NCBI GenBank assembly: GCA_016719165.1
Contig: JADKAJ010000011.1
Span: 116,057 to 180,056, forward strand
DNA length: 64,000 bases
Direction of reading: 5' to 3'
Source: Chitinophagaceae bacterium
GTDB lineage: Bacteria; Bacteroidota; Bacteroidia; Chitinophagales; Chitinophagaceae
Position 1 is the stretch's first letter. Each line of letters starts with the position of its first letter. Under the pieces are notes generated by a model. That model searched no databases. It was given only the letters and a program-made list of their open reading frames with translations, and was not told the DNA's origin. Positions 35,238 through 43,101 of this stretch are shown here, piece by piece. The translations under genes and the position numbers were made by a program.

Positions 35238-36239
35238 ATGTGGAAGCATATTAAATCAAACTGGCAATTGATAATAATAATTATTGTAATAGTTATTGTA
35301 GCATTGACAGAAATAATGAAAGCAATTAAGCCTTCAGGCAAACAGGCTTTCACTGCAATGCCTGAAGATAGTACCTGGATTCCACCCAGTTTATTTACCG
35401 ACAACCTGCTGGAAGGTGAGGAAAGGGAAATGGTAATTTATGGTGAAGATATCATCGCAAATACTTCAAGGTATTTTGGCCCGCATGGTTCTGTAGCGCC
35501 AATAACCAACGGAATGAACTGCCAGAACTGTCATCTGATTGCAGGCAAAAAAAGTTGGGGTAATAATTACAGCGTGGTATTTTCATCCTATCCAAAGTTC
35601 AGGGATCGTAGCGGAGCTACAGAAACCGTCTACAAAAGAGTAAGCGACTGTTTTGAAAGAAGTTTGAATGGAACAGCTCCTGACAGTACCAGTAGAGAAT
35701 ACAAAGCAATTTATTCTTATATAAAGTGGTTAGGCAAAGATGTAAAAAAAGGTGAGAAACCTGTAGGCAGCGGTATTGAGAAAATATTATATATGGATAG
35801 AGCCGCTGACCCTATTAAAGGTAAAGGGATTTATACGGCTCAATGCCAAAGTTGTCATGGTGCTAATGGAGAAGGCCAGTTAAGCCTGAATGGTATAAGC
35901 TATGAGTACCCTCCACTTTGGGGACCGCATAGTTACAATGATGGTGCCGGGCTATACCGGCTGAGTAACTTTGCAGGCTATGTCAAAAGCAATATGCCAT
36001 TTAACCAGACCACACATAGCAACCCTAAATTATCAAATGAAGAAGCATGGGATGTGGCAGCTTACGTTAACAGCCAGCCAAGACCCAAAAAAGACCTGAG
36101 TAAGGATTGGCCGGATATTTCTAAAAAGCCATTCGATCATCCTTTTGGCCCTTATACAGATGGGTTTAACGAGACCCAGCACAAGTATGGCCCCTATAAA
36201 CCAATTATTGCAAAAAAAGAAGAACTCACAAAAAAATAA
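35238..36239 (+). CDS. tsdA: Dihaem cytochrome c, TsdA-like thiosulfate dehydrogenase
   Basis: A 333-residue protein with an N-terminal hydrophobic anchor (10-23) and two c-haem motifs, C95QNCH and C203QSCH. Between them is C138 in RVSDCFERSLNG. In TsdA a cysteine in a closely similar CFERSMNG context is an axial ligand of the catalytic haem, so this supports a thiosulfate dehydrogenase (two thiosulfate to tetrathionate, or the reverse) over a generic cytochrome. It would face the periplasm. It follows the SoxB-like gene by 18 bases and likely shares its promoter. Confidence 0.8.
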   Translation: MWKHIKSNWQLIIIIIVIVIVALTEIMKAIKPSGKQAFTAMPEDSTWIPPSLFTDNLLEGEEREMVIYGEDIIANTSRYFGPHGSVAPITNGMNCQNCHLIAGKKSWGNNYSVVFSSYPKFRDRSGATETVYKRVSDCFERSLNGTAPDSTSREYKAIYSYIKWLGKDVKKGEKPVGSGIEKILYMDRAADPIKGKGIYTAQCQSCHGANGEGQLSLNGISYEYPPLWGPHSYNDGAGLYRLSNFAGYVKSNMPFNQTTHSNPKLSNEEAWDVAAYVNSQPRPKKDLSKDWPDISKKPFDHPFGPYTDGFNETQHKYGPYKPIIAKKEELTKK

Positions 36240-36252
36240 ATAACTTAATCGC

Positions 36253-36297
36253 TGTGACAAATATCACGGAGTAACATTATTTACTAAATGACATTTG
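36253..36297 (+). promoter_or_regulatory. Crp-like operator and -7 box of the YeeE/YedE pair
   Basis: TGTGA-CAAATA-TCACG (36253-36268), then GACATTTG (36290-36297). Centre to -7 start is 29.5 bp. The gene starts at 36319. Confidence 0.72.
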
Positions 36298-36318
36298 CTA
36301 ACTTAAAAAATAAAAAAT

Positions 36319-36882
36319 ATGCTGGAATGGATTAAACAACCCTGGCCCTGGTATGTGGCCGGCCCCCTGATCGGGTTAACAGTACCTGCCTTATTACTGG
36401 TTGGTAATAAATCGTTTGGAATTTCTTCATCCCTTCGTCATGCCTGTGCTGCCTGTTTACCAGCCAATATTCCATTTTTCAAATATGACTGGAAGAAAGA
36501 AATATGGAACCTGTTTTTTGTAGCCGGAATTTTAGCGGGCGGTTTGATTGCTGCACAACTATTATCTAACCCGGGACCAGTACAGGTAAATGCAAAGCTG
36601 GCTGAGGAAATGGTTACCTACGGAGTTACTAATTATGAAGGATTGGTACCTAAAGATTTATTTGCCTGGCCAGAGTTACTGACTGCAAGAGGAATTATTA
36701 TGATGGTAGGTGGCGGCTTATTGGTTGGTTTCGGAACCCGCTATGCAGGGGGATGTACGAGCGGCCATGCAATCATGGGCTTGAGCAATCTTCAATTCCC
36801 CTCTTTGATCACAACTATCAGTTTTATGGCCGGTGGATTCATCGTTGCCAATCTGGTACTTCCATTTTTACTAAAATTATAA
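36319..36882 (+). CDS. YeeE/YedE-family permease half
   Basis: A 187-residue membrane protein with about four or five hydrophobic segments and the signature GFGTRYAGGCTSGHAIMGLSN (about residues 137-157), whose Cys is the conserved sulfur-relay residue of YeeE/YedE proteins (thiosulfate uptake channels). A second cysteine pair, HACAACLPA, lies near residue 41. In Bacteroidota these permeases are often encoded as two half-size proteins; the partner follows after 9 bases. Confidence 0.87.
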   Translation: MLEWIKQPWPWYVAGPLIGLTVPALLLVGNKSFGISSSLRHACAACLPANIPFFKYDWKKEIWNLFFVAGILAGGLIAAQLLSNPGPVQVNAKLAEEMVTYGVTNYEGLVPKDLFAWPELLTARGIIMMVGGGLLVGFGTRYAGGCTSGHAIMGLSNLQFPSLITTISFMAGGFIVANLVLPFLLKL

Positions 36883-36891
36883 TCAGGCGTT

Positions 36892-37431
36892 ATGAATTTA
36901 AATACACAAGAACCCATCAGCGAAAAAAAGCACCACGAATTTCTAACAGAAAACACTGACTTCGAAGTCCGTTCGCTGGATGCTGTTTGTTTCAACGAAT
37001 CTGAACTAAATCACCCCTGGTGGTATAATTTTAAATATGCCATTGCCGGGCTGTTATTTGGAGTTATCCTGGTAAAAGCAGAAGTGATTTCCTGGTTTCG
37101 TATACAGGAAATGTTCAGGTTGCAGAGTTTTCATATGTACGGAGTGATTGGCTCTGCAGTGGCAGTAGGTATGCTGTCTGTCTTTATTATTAAAAAATTC
37201 AAGATTAAAACAATCTATAACGAACCCATTGAATTTGTAGATAAAAAACTGAATAAAGGAAACATCTACGGAGGTTTACTCTTTGGTTTTGGATGGGCTC
37301 TTACAGGCGCCTGCCCCGGACCATTATTTGCACAGATTGGCTCCGGTGCTACTGTTATTATTGTAACCTTGTTCAGTGCATTGGTGGGTACCTGGATTTA
37401 TGGATACTTCAGAGAGAAATTACCGCATTAA
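36892..37431 (+). CDS. YeeE/YedE-family permease half (DUF6691-like)
   Basis: A 179-residue protein. A soluble N-terminal tail (about 1-42) is followed by about four hydrophobic segments and the signature LFGFGWALTGACPGPLFAQIG (about 137-157) with the conserved Cys in TGACPGP. It would pair with the preceding half to form a sulfur-compound channel. The pair shares one operator and ends at a terminator. Confidence 0.85.
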   Translation: MNLNTQEPISEKKHHEFLTENTDFEVRSLDAVCFNESELNHPWWYNFKYAIAGLLFGVILVKAEVISWFRIQEMFRLQSFHMYGVIGSAVAVGMLSVFIIKKFKIKTIYNEPIEFVDKKLNKGNIYGGLLFGFGWALTGACPGPLFAQIGSGATVIIVTLFSALVGTWIYGYFREKLPH

Positions 37432-37450
37432 AAAGGGATACTTTTGATAA

Positions 37451-37482
37451 AATAATAGCGACCAGTATTGGTCGCTATTATT
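37451..37482. terminator. Bidirectional terminator
   Basis: A perfect 14-bp inverted repeat (core AGCGACCA/TGGTCGCT) with a four-base loop and A/T-rich flanks, placed between the YeeE/YedE pair and the convergent DsrE gene. Confidence 0.85.
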
Positions 37483-37501
37483 TTATATAGCAATTGTATT
37501 C

Positions 37502-37984
37502 TCAGATGAATAGCATGTGTGTACCCTCTCCGGCACTCTGCTTATAGAAATCACCAACTGTAATTACATCTTCCACTCCTTCAAATAAATCTTCTTTCTT
37601 ATAATGGAACATATCCATCGCCAGTTTACAAGCCCACATCCGTACACCCGATGCTGAAAGAATATCCAAAAACTCAGCTACATCCGGCATATCTACTTTA
37701 TCCATTTCCTTTTTCATCATTGTTGTAGCTAATGCTTCTACTCCAGGCAGACCACCGAGCATAGTTGGTATATGCATAGCAGGATTTCCCACCGTTGCCA
37801 CATGCAGGTGCGTTAATTTCTTTTTATGAACGGCTTCCAGTCCAAAAAAAGTAAAAAACATTTCAGCTTCAATCCCTTCCATCCTGGCTCCATTCGCCAA
37901 TACAAAAGCTGCATAAACATTTTCTAATGTCCCCTTAGACAAGATGATCATCATCTTTTTAATTTCACCTTTATTCTCACTCAT
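37502..37984 (-). CDS. DsrE/DsrF/DrsH-like family protein
   Basis: A 160-residue cytoplasmic protein: MMIILSKGTLENVYAAFVLANGA (about 11-33), then MFFTFFGLEAVHK, as in DsrE2-type proteins. A single Cys in GVRMWACKLAMDMF is in the expected sulfur-carrier position. These proteins pass sulfane sulfur to TusA/TusE-type carriers. It is the last gene of the SQR-TusE-DsrE unit on the minus strand. Confidence 0.85.
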   Translation of the reverse strand: MSENKGEIKKMMIILSKGTLENVYAAFVLANGARMEGIEAEMFFTFFGLEAVHKKKLTHLHVATVGNPAMHIPTMLGGLPGVEALATTMMKKEMDKVDMPDVAEFLDILSASGVRMWACKLAMDMFHYKKEDLFEGVEDVITVGDFYKQSAGEGTHMLFI

Positions 37985-38007
37985 GATTGATAAGTTTTAA
38001 TAAATTA

Positions 38008-38316
38008 TTAAATACAACTGGCTGGCTTTGGAATTCCTGCGATCTTAGTAGCCGTTTTCAGTGGTGCTTTGGGGAACAACTGGTAAAACTCCTTAATGTC
38101 CACTACCCCGCTTTTCCCGATCTTCCGGATACTCAGGGGTACTTCATTTTTGTATTCAGTTTGCAAATAGGTCAATACTTCCCAATGCCTGGGGGTCAGG
38201 CTTATCTCAGCTTCCGCAGCTAATTCTTCACCAATAGATTTGTCCCATTGTTTAAAATCGGTAAGGTATCCTTCCTCATTTATAGCAATTGATTTGCCAG
38301 CAATTATTTTTTCCAT
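38008..38316 (-). CDS. tusE: TusE/DsrC-family sulfur-relay protein
   Basis: A 102-residue protein with the DsrC/TusE fold (EGYLTDFKQWDKSIGEELA..., LTPRHWEVLTYLQ). The swinging C-terminal arm ends PASCI with the penultimate Cys (C101). The second arm cysteine that defines dissimilatory DsrC, 10-11 residues earlier, is absent, so it is of TusE type: a persulfide carrier and not a DsrAB partner. No dsrAB or hdr genes occur in the window. It lies between the SQR-like and DsrE genes. Confidence 0.85.
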   Translation of the reverse strand: MEKIIAGKSIAINEEGYLTDFKQWDKSIGEELAAEAEISLTPRHWEVLTYLQTEYKNEVPLSIRKIGKSGVVDIKEFYQLFPKAPLKTATKIAGIPKPASCI

Positions 38317-38343
38317 GATTGTTTTTTTATAATGATTAAAAAA

Positions 38344-39579
38344 TTAAGCATAATGTTTTCCTGATTCAGACATTGTTGCAGAAACAAAAGGTATATGCGT
38401 TCCTTTCAACAATACATTCCAGTAAATCCAGCGGAAGGCCAGTTTACCCATGTGATTCATCCGGCTCTCTTTTAATAACCGGAGCGGACCAACGCCGGGA
38501 AATGGAAAACTTCCTTCTACCGGTTCATGAGTATAATTAAAGTCGATAAGCAGCGCTTTGCCGTTTCCGGTTTCAATAAAGCAATTGGCATGCCCGTCAA
38601 ATTCTTCTTTCAATGGTTCTCCTTTGATAAAATGCAGGATATTATCAGTTAAAATTTCCGCTTCAAAGTGCGCAACAGAACCGGCTTTAGATGCGGGTAT
38701 ATTACTGGCATCACCCAAAACAAATACATTAGAATACTCTTTTGATTGTAATGTTGCTTTATGGGTGGGTACATAGTTCAGGTCATCACCCATCCCGGAT
38801 CTTTCTATAACGGCATCACCTTTATTAGTTGGAACGGTAACCAGGATATCAAAAGGGATTTCCCGTCCGCCGTAATCTACAATCTGCTTTTTCTCATTAT
38901 CAACATGCTCAATAGCAAAATCACTTTCAATATTAATGTTCTTATCATGCAGCAGGTGTTCAAGAGCCTCTGTAGCTTTTGGTTTGGTAAAAGCGCCGCT
39001 GAGCGGGGTAACATAGGTTATTTCTACTTTATCCCGCATATGCTTATGTTTAAAGAAAGAATCAGCTAAAAAAGCAAACTCCAATGGAGCAACAGGACAT
39101 TTTATTGGCATTTCTGTTATATGGACTACCAATTTTCCACCCTGCCAATCCCTTAATTTATTCCTTAATGCAAGAGAACCTTCAAAAGTATAAAAATCAA
39201 AAACCGATTTTTGCCACTCAGACCCTTTCATTCCCTCTGTTTCTTCCGGTGCGATTTTTGCCCCGGTAGCCACAATCAGGACATCATAATTCAGTTCCCG
39301 GCCATCTGCCATTTTTACTTTATTTTCTTTAGGCAAAACCTTATCAATAGTAGCCTTTATCAATTCGACCTGCTTGGGAATAAAATCCTCAATATTTTTA
39401 ATAATATCTTCAGGAGAATAGATATCGAAAGGGAGAAAAAGGTAACCAGGCTGATAATGATGCTCTTTCCTTTCATCAATAATACTTATCTGCCAATCTG
39501 GTTTTTTTAAATGATGGTTCAAATGATTTGCCATCATGGTTCCGGCAGTTCCTGCACCTAATATCACGAGATGTTTCAT
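38344..39579 (-). CDS. SQR-like FAD-dependent oxidoreductase
   Basis: A 411-residue flavoprotein with FAD motif VILGAGTAGTMMANHL (5-20), DERKEHHYQPGYLF and the second dinucleotide region ending NVFVLGDASNIPASKAGS (285-301). Two cysteines, C161 (PIKCPVAPLE) and C333 (HANCFIETG), sit where sulfide:quinone oxidoreductases carry their redox pair. The C-terminal amphipathic helix region (LLKESRMNHMGKLAFRWIYW) suits membrane association. It is a different SQR type from the one at 51381. It heads a minus-strand unit with tusE and dsrE. Confidence 0.82.
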   Translation of the reverse strand: MKHLVILGAGTAGTMMANHLNHHLKKPDWQISIIDERKEHHYQPGYLFLPFDIYSPEDIIKNIEDFIPKQVELIKATIDKVLPKENKVKMADGRELNYDVLIVATGAKIAPEETEGMKGSEWQKSVFDFYTFEGSLALRNKLRDWQGGKLVVHITEMPIKCPVAPLEFAFLADSFFKHKHMRDKVEITYVTPLSGAFTKPKATEALEHLLHDKNINIESDFAIEHVDNEKKQIVDYGGREIPFDILVTVPTNKGDAVIERSGMGDDLNYVPTHKATLQSKEYSNVFVLGDASNIPASKAGSVAHFEAEILTDNILHFIKGEPLKEEFDGHANCFIETGNGKALLIDFNYTHEPVEGSFPFPGVGPLRLLKESRMNHMGKLAFRWIYWNVLLKGTHIPFVSATMSESGKHYA

Positions 39580-39617
39580 ATTTTTTTGTTTGATTGAGCT
39601 AAGAAATATTTACGGTG

Positions 39618-39662
39618 TAAAATTCGATTTCCCGGGTGCCTTGTACTGCGAGTTGAGTCACA
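39618..39662 (-). promoter_or_regulatory. Crp-like operator and -7 box of the SQR-TusE-DsrE unit
   Basis: TGCGA-GTTGAG-TCACA (39647-39662) has one mismatch to the palindrome. On the minus strand GAATTTTA (39625 down to 39618) is the -7 box. Centre to -7 start is 29.5 bp. The gene starts at 39579. Confidence 0.6.
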
Positions 39663-39728
39663 AAACTGAATGACTCATATCAACTAACGAAATGATTTTC
39701 CTCCATTTACAGTTTATTTTATTTGCTA

Positions 39729-39744
39729 TGTGATATAAGTCACC
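39729..39744. promoter_or_regulatory. Additional Crp-like operator
   Basis: TGTGA-TATAAG-TCACC, 76 bp upstream (centre to centre) of the osmC-like operator. At +29.5 bp lies TATAAAAC, a poor -7 box, so it may be an auxiliary site. Confidence 0.5.
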
Positions 39745-39804
39745 ACTAACTAAATAAACGCTTACTATAAAACTGAATTTTACCGGTTTTGGATTATCTC
39801 CTGG

Positions 39805-39849
39805 GGTGATATTAATCACCTTCATCTGAAGTGTATTAGTATAGTTTTG
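39805..39849 (+). promoter_or_regulatory. Crp-like operator and perfect -7 box of the OsmC-family gene
   Basis: GGTGA-TATTAA-TCACC (39805-39820) is a perfect palindrome. TAGTTTTG (39842-39849) matches TAnnTTTG at every defined base. Centre to -7 start is 29.5 bp. The coding start is ATG 39937. Confidence 0.75.
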
Positions 39850-39936
39850 TTCTGATTTTATAGAAGTAAAATTCAAGATTATCTTAAAAATAGTCTGAAA
39901 TATTAATAATTATTGCAAACCTTAAATAATAGAATC

Positions 39937-40386
39937 ATGTACAATTATGAAGTTGATCTTGCCTGGAAAGAAAGCAGAAAAGGAGTAATAAGCTCTCCTG
40001 TTTTAACACAATCCATCGAAGTGGCAACACCCCCGGAATTTCAAAAAGGAATAGAAAATATCTGGTCACCCGAACATCTTTTTGTGGCTGCTATAAACAG
40101 CTGCCTTATGACAACATTCCTCGCTGTTGCTGAAAATTCTAAGTTAGAATTTGAATCATTTAACAGCCAGGCAAATGGCAAACTTGATAAAGTGGATGGG
40201 AAATTTATGATGACAGAGGTGCTGCTTCGCCCAACATTAGTAATTAACAATCCCGAAATGCAGGATAAAGCTAAAAGAGTACTGGAAATGAGTGAAAAAG
40301 CCTGTCTAATATCCAACTCTGTTAAATCAACCATTATTTTCGACCCTACCATTTTAATACAGGAGAAAGAAGTAGTAATCATATAA
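39937..40386 (+). CDS. OsmC-family protein
   Basis: A 149-residue protein from ATG 39937 (MYNYEVDLAW); an upstream TTG at 39913 is less likely. OsmC/Ohr fold: SPEHLFVAAINSCLMTTFLAVAE carries the first conserved Cys, and SEKACLISNSVKS the second, with the Cys in the usual place. OsmC/Ohr proteins reduce organic hydroperoxides through a thiol pair; some YhfA-type members may act on persulfides. It stands alone, with its own operator and terminator. Confidence 0.85.
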   Translation: MYNYEVDLAWKESRKGVISSPVLTQSIEVATPPEFQKGIENIWSPEHLFVAAINSCLMTTFLAVAENSKLEFESFNSQANGKLDKVDGKFMMTEVLLRPTLVINNPEMQDKAKRVLEMSEKACLISNSVKSTIIFDPTILIQEKEVVII

Positions 40387-40437
40387 TCAGCATGTTTAAA
40401 TTTCTCATAGTACCTCATAAACGAATATCTTAATCCT

Positions 40438-40461
40438 GGCCGGAGAAACAATTCTCCGGCC
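40438..40461 (+). terminator. Terminator of the OsmC-family gene
   Basis: GGCCGGAGAA pairs perfectly with TTCTCCGGCC across a four-base loop. The following T-tract is weak (TTATT). Confidence 0.75.
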
Positions 40462-40486
40462 TTATTCATAACATATTCTGTACAAT

Positions 40487-40531
40487 CGTGATAAAAATCA
40501 CCAGCCAGCCTGTACAAAAAAGTTAATTTAG
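40487..40531 (+). promoter_or_regulatory. Crp-like operator and -7 box of dps
   Basis: CGTGA-TAAAAA-TCACC (40487-40502), then TAATTTAG (40524-40531), one mismatch to TAnnTTTG. Centre to -7 start is 29.5 bp. The ATG is at 40554. Confidence 0.7.
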
Positions 40532-40553
40532 ACACTCCATAAATTGTTGAAAC

Positions 40554-41027
40554 ATGAAAACAAACAGAATCGGGCTGGATGCCACTAAAGCAAGAGAACT
40601 AGCTGAAAAACTTAATTTACTACTTGCAAATTTTCAGCTTTTTTATATGAACTCCCGCGGCTTTCACTGGAATATCAAAGGAGAAAAATTTTTTGAACTT
40701 CATCTGAAATTTGAAGAATTGTATACTGATTCACAACTTAAAATTGATGAAATTGCTGAAAGGATTTTAACCCTTGGACACACTCCCAGCCATTCGTATA
40801 CCGATTATCTTAAATTATCAAAAATAAAAGAAAAAAGAAATGTGACGGACGGTAAGGAAGCGGTAAAATCAGTGGTTGAAGCATTTGGTGCTTTACTGGA
40901 CATTGAACGGGAACTGCTAAGTATCGCTGCTGATGCAGAAGACGAAGGTACAAATGCACTTATGAGTGATTATATCCGTCAGCAGGAAAAGCAGGTCTGG
41001 ATGTATTCTGCCTACCTCGATAAATAG
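40554..41027 (+). CDS. dps: Dps ferritin-like DNA-protection protein
   Basis: A 157-residue Dps. The ferroxidase-site residues appear in order: FYMNSRGFHWNIKG (His), ELHLKFEELYTDSQLKIDEIAERI (Asp/Glu). The interface ligands are shared between subunits as in other Dps dodecamers. It stores iron and removes peroxide, limiting Fenton chemistry. Inclusion in the sulfur regulon suggests that sulfide oxidation is coupled to iron and peroxide control. It likely heads a unit with the two following exported proteins (gaps of 14 and 3 bases). Confidence 0.92.
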   Translation: MKTNRIGLDATKARELAEKLNLLLANFQLFYMNSRGFHWNIKGEKFFELHLKFEELYTDSQLKIDEIAERILTLGHTPSHSYTDYLKLSKIKEKRNVTDGKEAVKSVVEAFGALLDIERELLSIAADAEDEGTNALMSDYIRQQEKQVWMYSAYLDK

Positions 41028-41041
41028 TTAATCTGCAGTCA

Positions 41042-41740
41042 ATGAAAGTATTCTTATCTATAGTAACAGTTATTGTTCTTTTTTTTCTGCCATTGCCAGT
41101 AGAAGTAAAGACTGCAGGAGAATTGAAAAAAATCATGCGGGAAGGAAATCTTTCTGCCCATATATCACTGGATACACTTCTTACAAACCCGCATATGTAT
41201 GGTCTTGGACCTGCAGATGGAATAAAGGGAGAGCTGCTGATAATAGATAGTAAAGCCTTCTGGTGCAAGGTAGAAAATGAAAAGATAAATACATCCATGA
41301 ATAACAATGCAAAAGCAGCAATGCTGGTGTATGCACAGGTTCTCGCCTGGAAATCTGTTACTATTACAGATGAAGTAAAAGATTATGCAGCACTCGAAAA
41401 ACTGGTAGAAAAATTTTCATTGCAAAATGGCCAAAGTCTTGATATACCTTTTCCATTCATGATAAAAGGAATTGCTAATTCAGCATCCTGGCATGTTATA
41501 AACTGGAAAGAAGGAGTCACACATACATTTGATAATCACAAGCAGTTTGCTAAATACGGCAGCTTTAATAATGAGGAGGTAACTATTCTGGGGTTTTACT
41601 CCAACAAACATCATAGTATATTCACCCATCATACTACCAATATGCATATTCATGTAACTGATAAAAAAAATACAACTGTAGGCCACCTGGAAGAAATATT
41701 GGCTGCTGCAAATACTTTAACCCTATTAATCCCTCAATAA
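41042..41740 (+). CDS. Exported acetolactate-decarboxylase-like protein
   Basis: A 232-residue protein with a signal peptide (about 1-23). The body resembles AlsD/BudA alpha-acetolactate decarboxylases: MYGLGPADGIKGELLIIDSKAFW near residue 56, then a C-terminal metal site in THHTTNMHIHVTD with HxH and a further His in TVGHLEEI. Genuine AlsD is cytoplasmic or secreted and makes acetoin. Here, with no acetolactate synthase, no butanediol genes, and dps and a beta-propeller protein as neighbours, the role is unclear and may be a different lyase on the same fold. Confidence 0.7.
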   Translation: MKVFLSIVTVIVLFFLPLPVEVKTAGELKKIMREGNLSAHISLDTLLTNPHMYGLGPADGIKGELLIIDSKAFWCKVENEKINTSMNNNAKAAMLVYAQVLAWKSVTITDEVKDYAALEKLVEKFSLQNGQSLDIPFPFMIKGIANSASWHVINWKEGVTHTFDNHKQFAKYGSFNNEEVTILGFYSNKHHSIFTHHTTNMHIHVTDKKNTTVGHLEEILAAANTLTLLIPQ

Positions 41741-41743
41741 AAC

Positions 41744-43063
41744 ATGAGAATCTTTTTTTGGCTGATTACAAGCCTGGTAATTACTGTTACTATTAACGCA
41801 CAATCGTCTTATCCGTTTCAAATTACACTTGAACCTGTAATTCCAGAGGGTTTTGCAGGTCTTCAGTCTTATGCATGGGCAAAAGATGGTGATAAAGTAT
41901 TACTCGCAGGTGGCAGGACCGATGGTCTGCACCGGCGACAACCTTTTGCGTCCTTCAATAAGAAATATAATAACACAGAACTGATTGTGCTGGACCTGAA
42001 ACAGGAAAAAGTATGGAAAAAGAATATCTTCTCACTTCCAGTATCTTTTGCAGAACAACTGCAAAGCTCTAATATGGAATTTTTCCAGCAGGGTAATCAG
42101 CTTTTAATCATTGGTGGCTATGGCTATAGTGAAACAAAAAGAGATCATATCACTCACCCGGCGGTAATCAGTATCAAAGTCAAAGAACTGATCAATGCTA
42201 TTATAACTAGTCAGGATATTAGTCCATTCATAGTTCAACTGATTGATGAAAGAATGGCTGTAACGGGAGGCCGGTTAAACAAGCTTGGCAACCTGCTTTA
42301 TCTCGTAGGAGGTCAACGATTTGATGGCCGTTATAACCCTCACGGGCCTGATCATGGCCCAGGATTTTCCCAACAATACACGAACCAGATCAGAAAATTC
42401 ACTCTTACTGAAAAAAAAGGGAGCCTCAGTATTGATAATTATACTGCCATCTCCGATTCTCAGTTGTTGCATCGGAGAGATTATAACCTGTTAACACAGT
42501 TTGATGAAAAAGGCAAGGAAATGCTGACCATTTATTCCGGGGTGTTTCAATATGATAAAAATGTGCCCTTTACCACACTGATTGACATTACTGAGAACGG
42601 ATATAATCAAGTGACAGAATTTAATCAGCAATTCAGTCATTACCACACAGCTACATTGCCTGTTTACAGTAAGACTAATAAAATTTTATACTCCATCTTT
42701 TTGGGTGGTATCGCACAAAGATATACTGATAGTGCCGGGAAAGTTATTACTGATAACGATATCCCTTTTGTAAAAAGTATAAGTGTGGTTGAACGTAAAG
42801 GAAATTCTATTGAGGAATATATACTTCCTGACCCGATGCCAGGTTATTTTGGAGCTGCTGCAGAGTTTATTCCTGCTGATGAAAATCTCTTCACACCAAA
42901 TGGTATCCTCGATTTAGATAAAGCCGGTAAAAAGCCATTGATGGCTGGCTATATCATTGGTGGTATTGACAGCCGTGCCCCCAATGTATTTTGGAGTAAT
43001 GAGGCGGATCCCAGCAGAGCTTCACCTGTTATCTGGAAAGTCTATATCAGAAAAAATCATTAG
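41744..43063 (+). CDS. Exported beta-propeller (kelch-like) protein
   Basis: A 439-residue protein with a signal peptide (1-19, cleaved after INAQ). It has repeated blades of the form KVLLAGGRTDG, QLLIIGGYGYS, LLYLVGGQRFDG, LYSIFLGGIA and AGYIIGGIDS, spaced about 50-90 residues apart, typical of kelch propellers with double glycines. There are no catalytic residues I can name. It is 3 bases after the acetolactate-decarboxylase-like gene and surely co-translated with it, so the two probably act together outside the cytoplasm. Confidence 0.7.
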   Translation: MRIFFWLITSLVITVTINAQSSYPFQITLEPVIPEGFAGLQSYAWAKDGDKVLLAGGRTDGLHRRQPFASFNKKYNNTELIVLDLKQEKVWKKNIFSLPVSFAEQLQSSNMEFFQQGNQLLIIGGYGYSETKRDHITHPAVISIKVKELINAIITSQDISPFIVQLIDERMAVTGGRLNKLGNLLYLVGGQRFDGRYNPHGPDHGPGFSQQYTNQIRKFTLTEKKGSLSIDNYTAISDSQLLHRRDYNLLTQFDEKGKEMLTIYSGVFQYDKNVPFTTLIDITENGYNQVTEFNQQFSHYHTATLPVYSKTNKILYSIFLGGIAQRYTDSAGKVITDNDIPFVKSISVVERKGNSIEEYILPDPMPGYFGAAAEFIPADENLFTPNGILDLDKAGKKPLMAGYIIGGIDSRAPNVFWSNEADPSRASPVIWKVYIRKNH

Positions 43064-43101
43064 GAAGAAGCTATCAACTTTCTGTTCCTACCTTTACAGG
43101 T

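Larger units (their letters stand above)
39580..39936. other. 357-base divergent control region between the SQR-like unit and osmC-like gene
   Basis: There is no gene here. It holds three Crp-like palindromes (39647, 39729, 39805), plus a weaker ATGA-CTCATA-TCAA at 39670-39683 with no fitting -7 box. The outer two strong sites each face a -7 box at the standard 29.5-bp spacing, one per strand. The rest is AT-rich without features I recognise. Confidence 0.6.

Noticed and set aside
37502..38316. Dissimilatory DsrC/DsrEFH system
   Set aside because: The TusE/DsrC protein has only the penultimate Cys and no dsrAB genes are visible, so a Dsr pathway is not supported.
39670..39683. ATGA-CTCATA-TCAA as a further operator for the SQR-like unit
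   Set aside because: The half-sites lack the GTGA core, and the sequence at the standard spacing on the minus strand (AGTACAAG) is not a -7 box. The neighbouring site at 39647 fits much better.
41042..41740. Acetoin/butanediol fermentation operon
   Set aside because: No acetolactate synthase or butanediol dehydrogenase is nearby, and the protein has a signal peptide.
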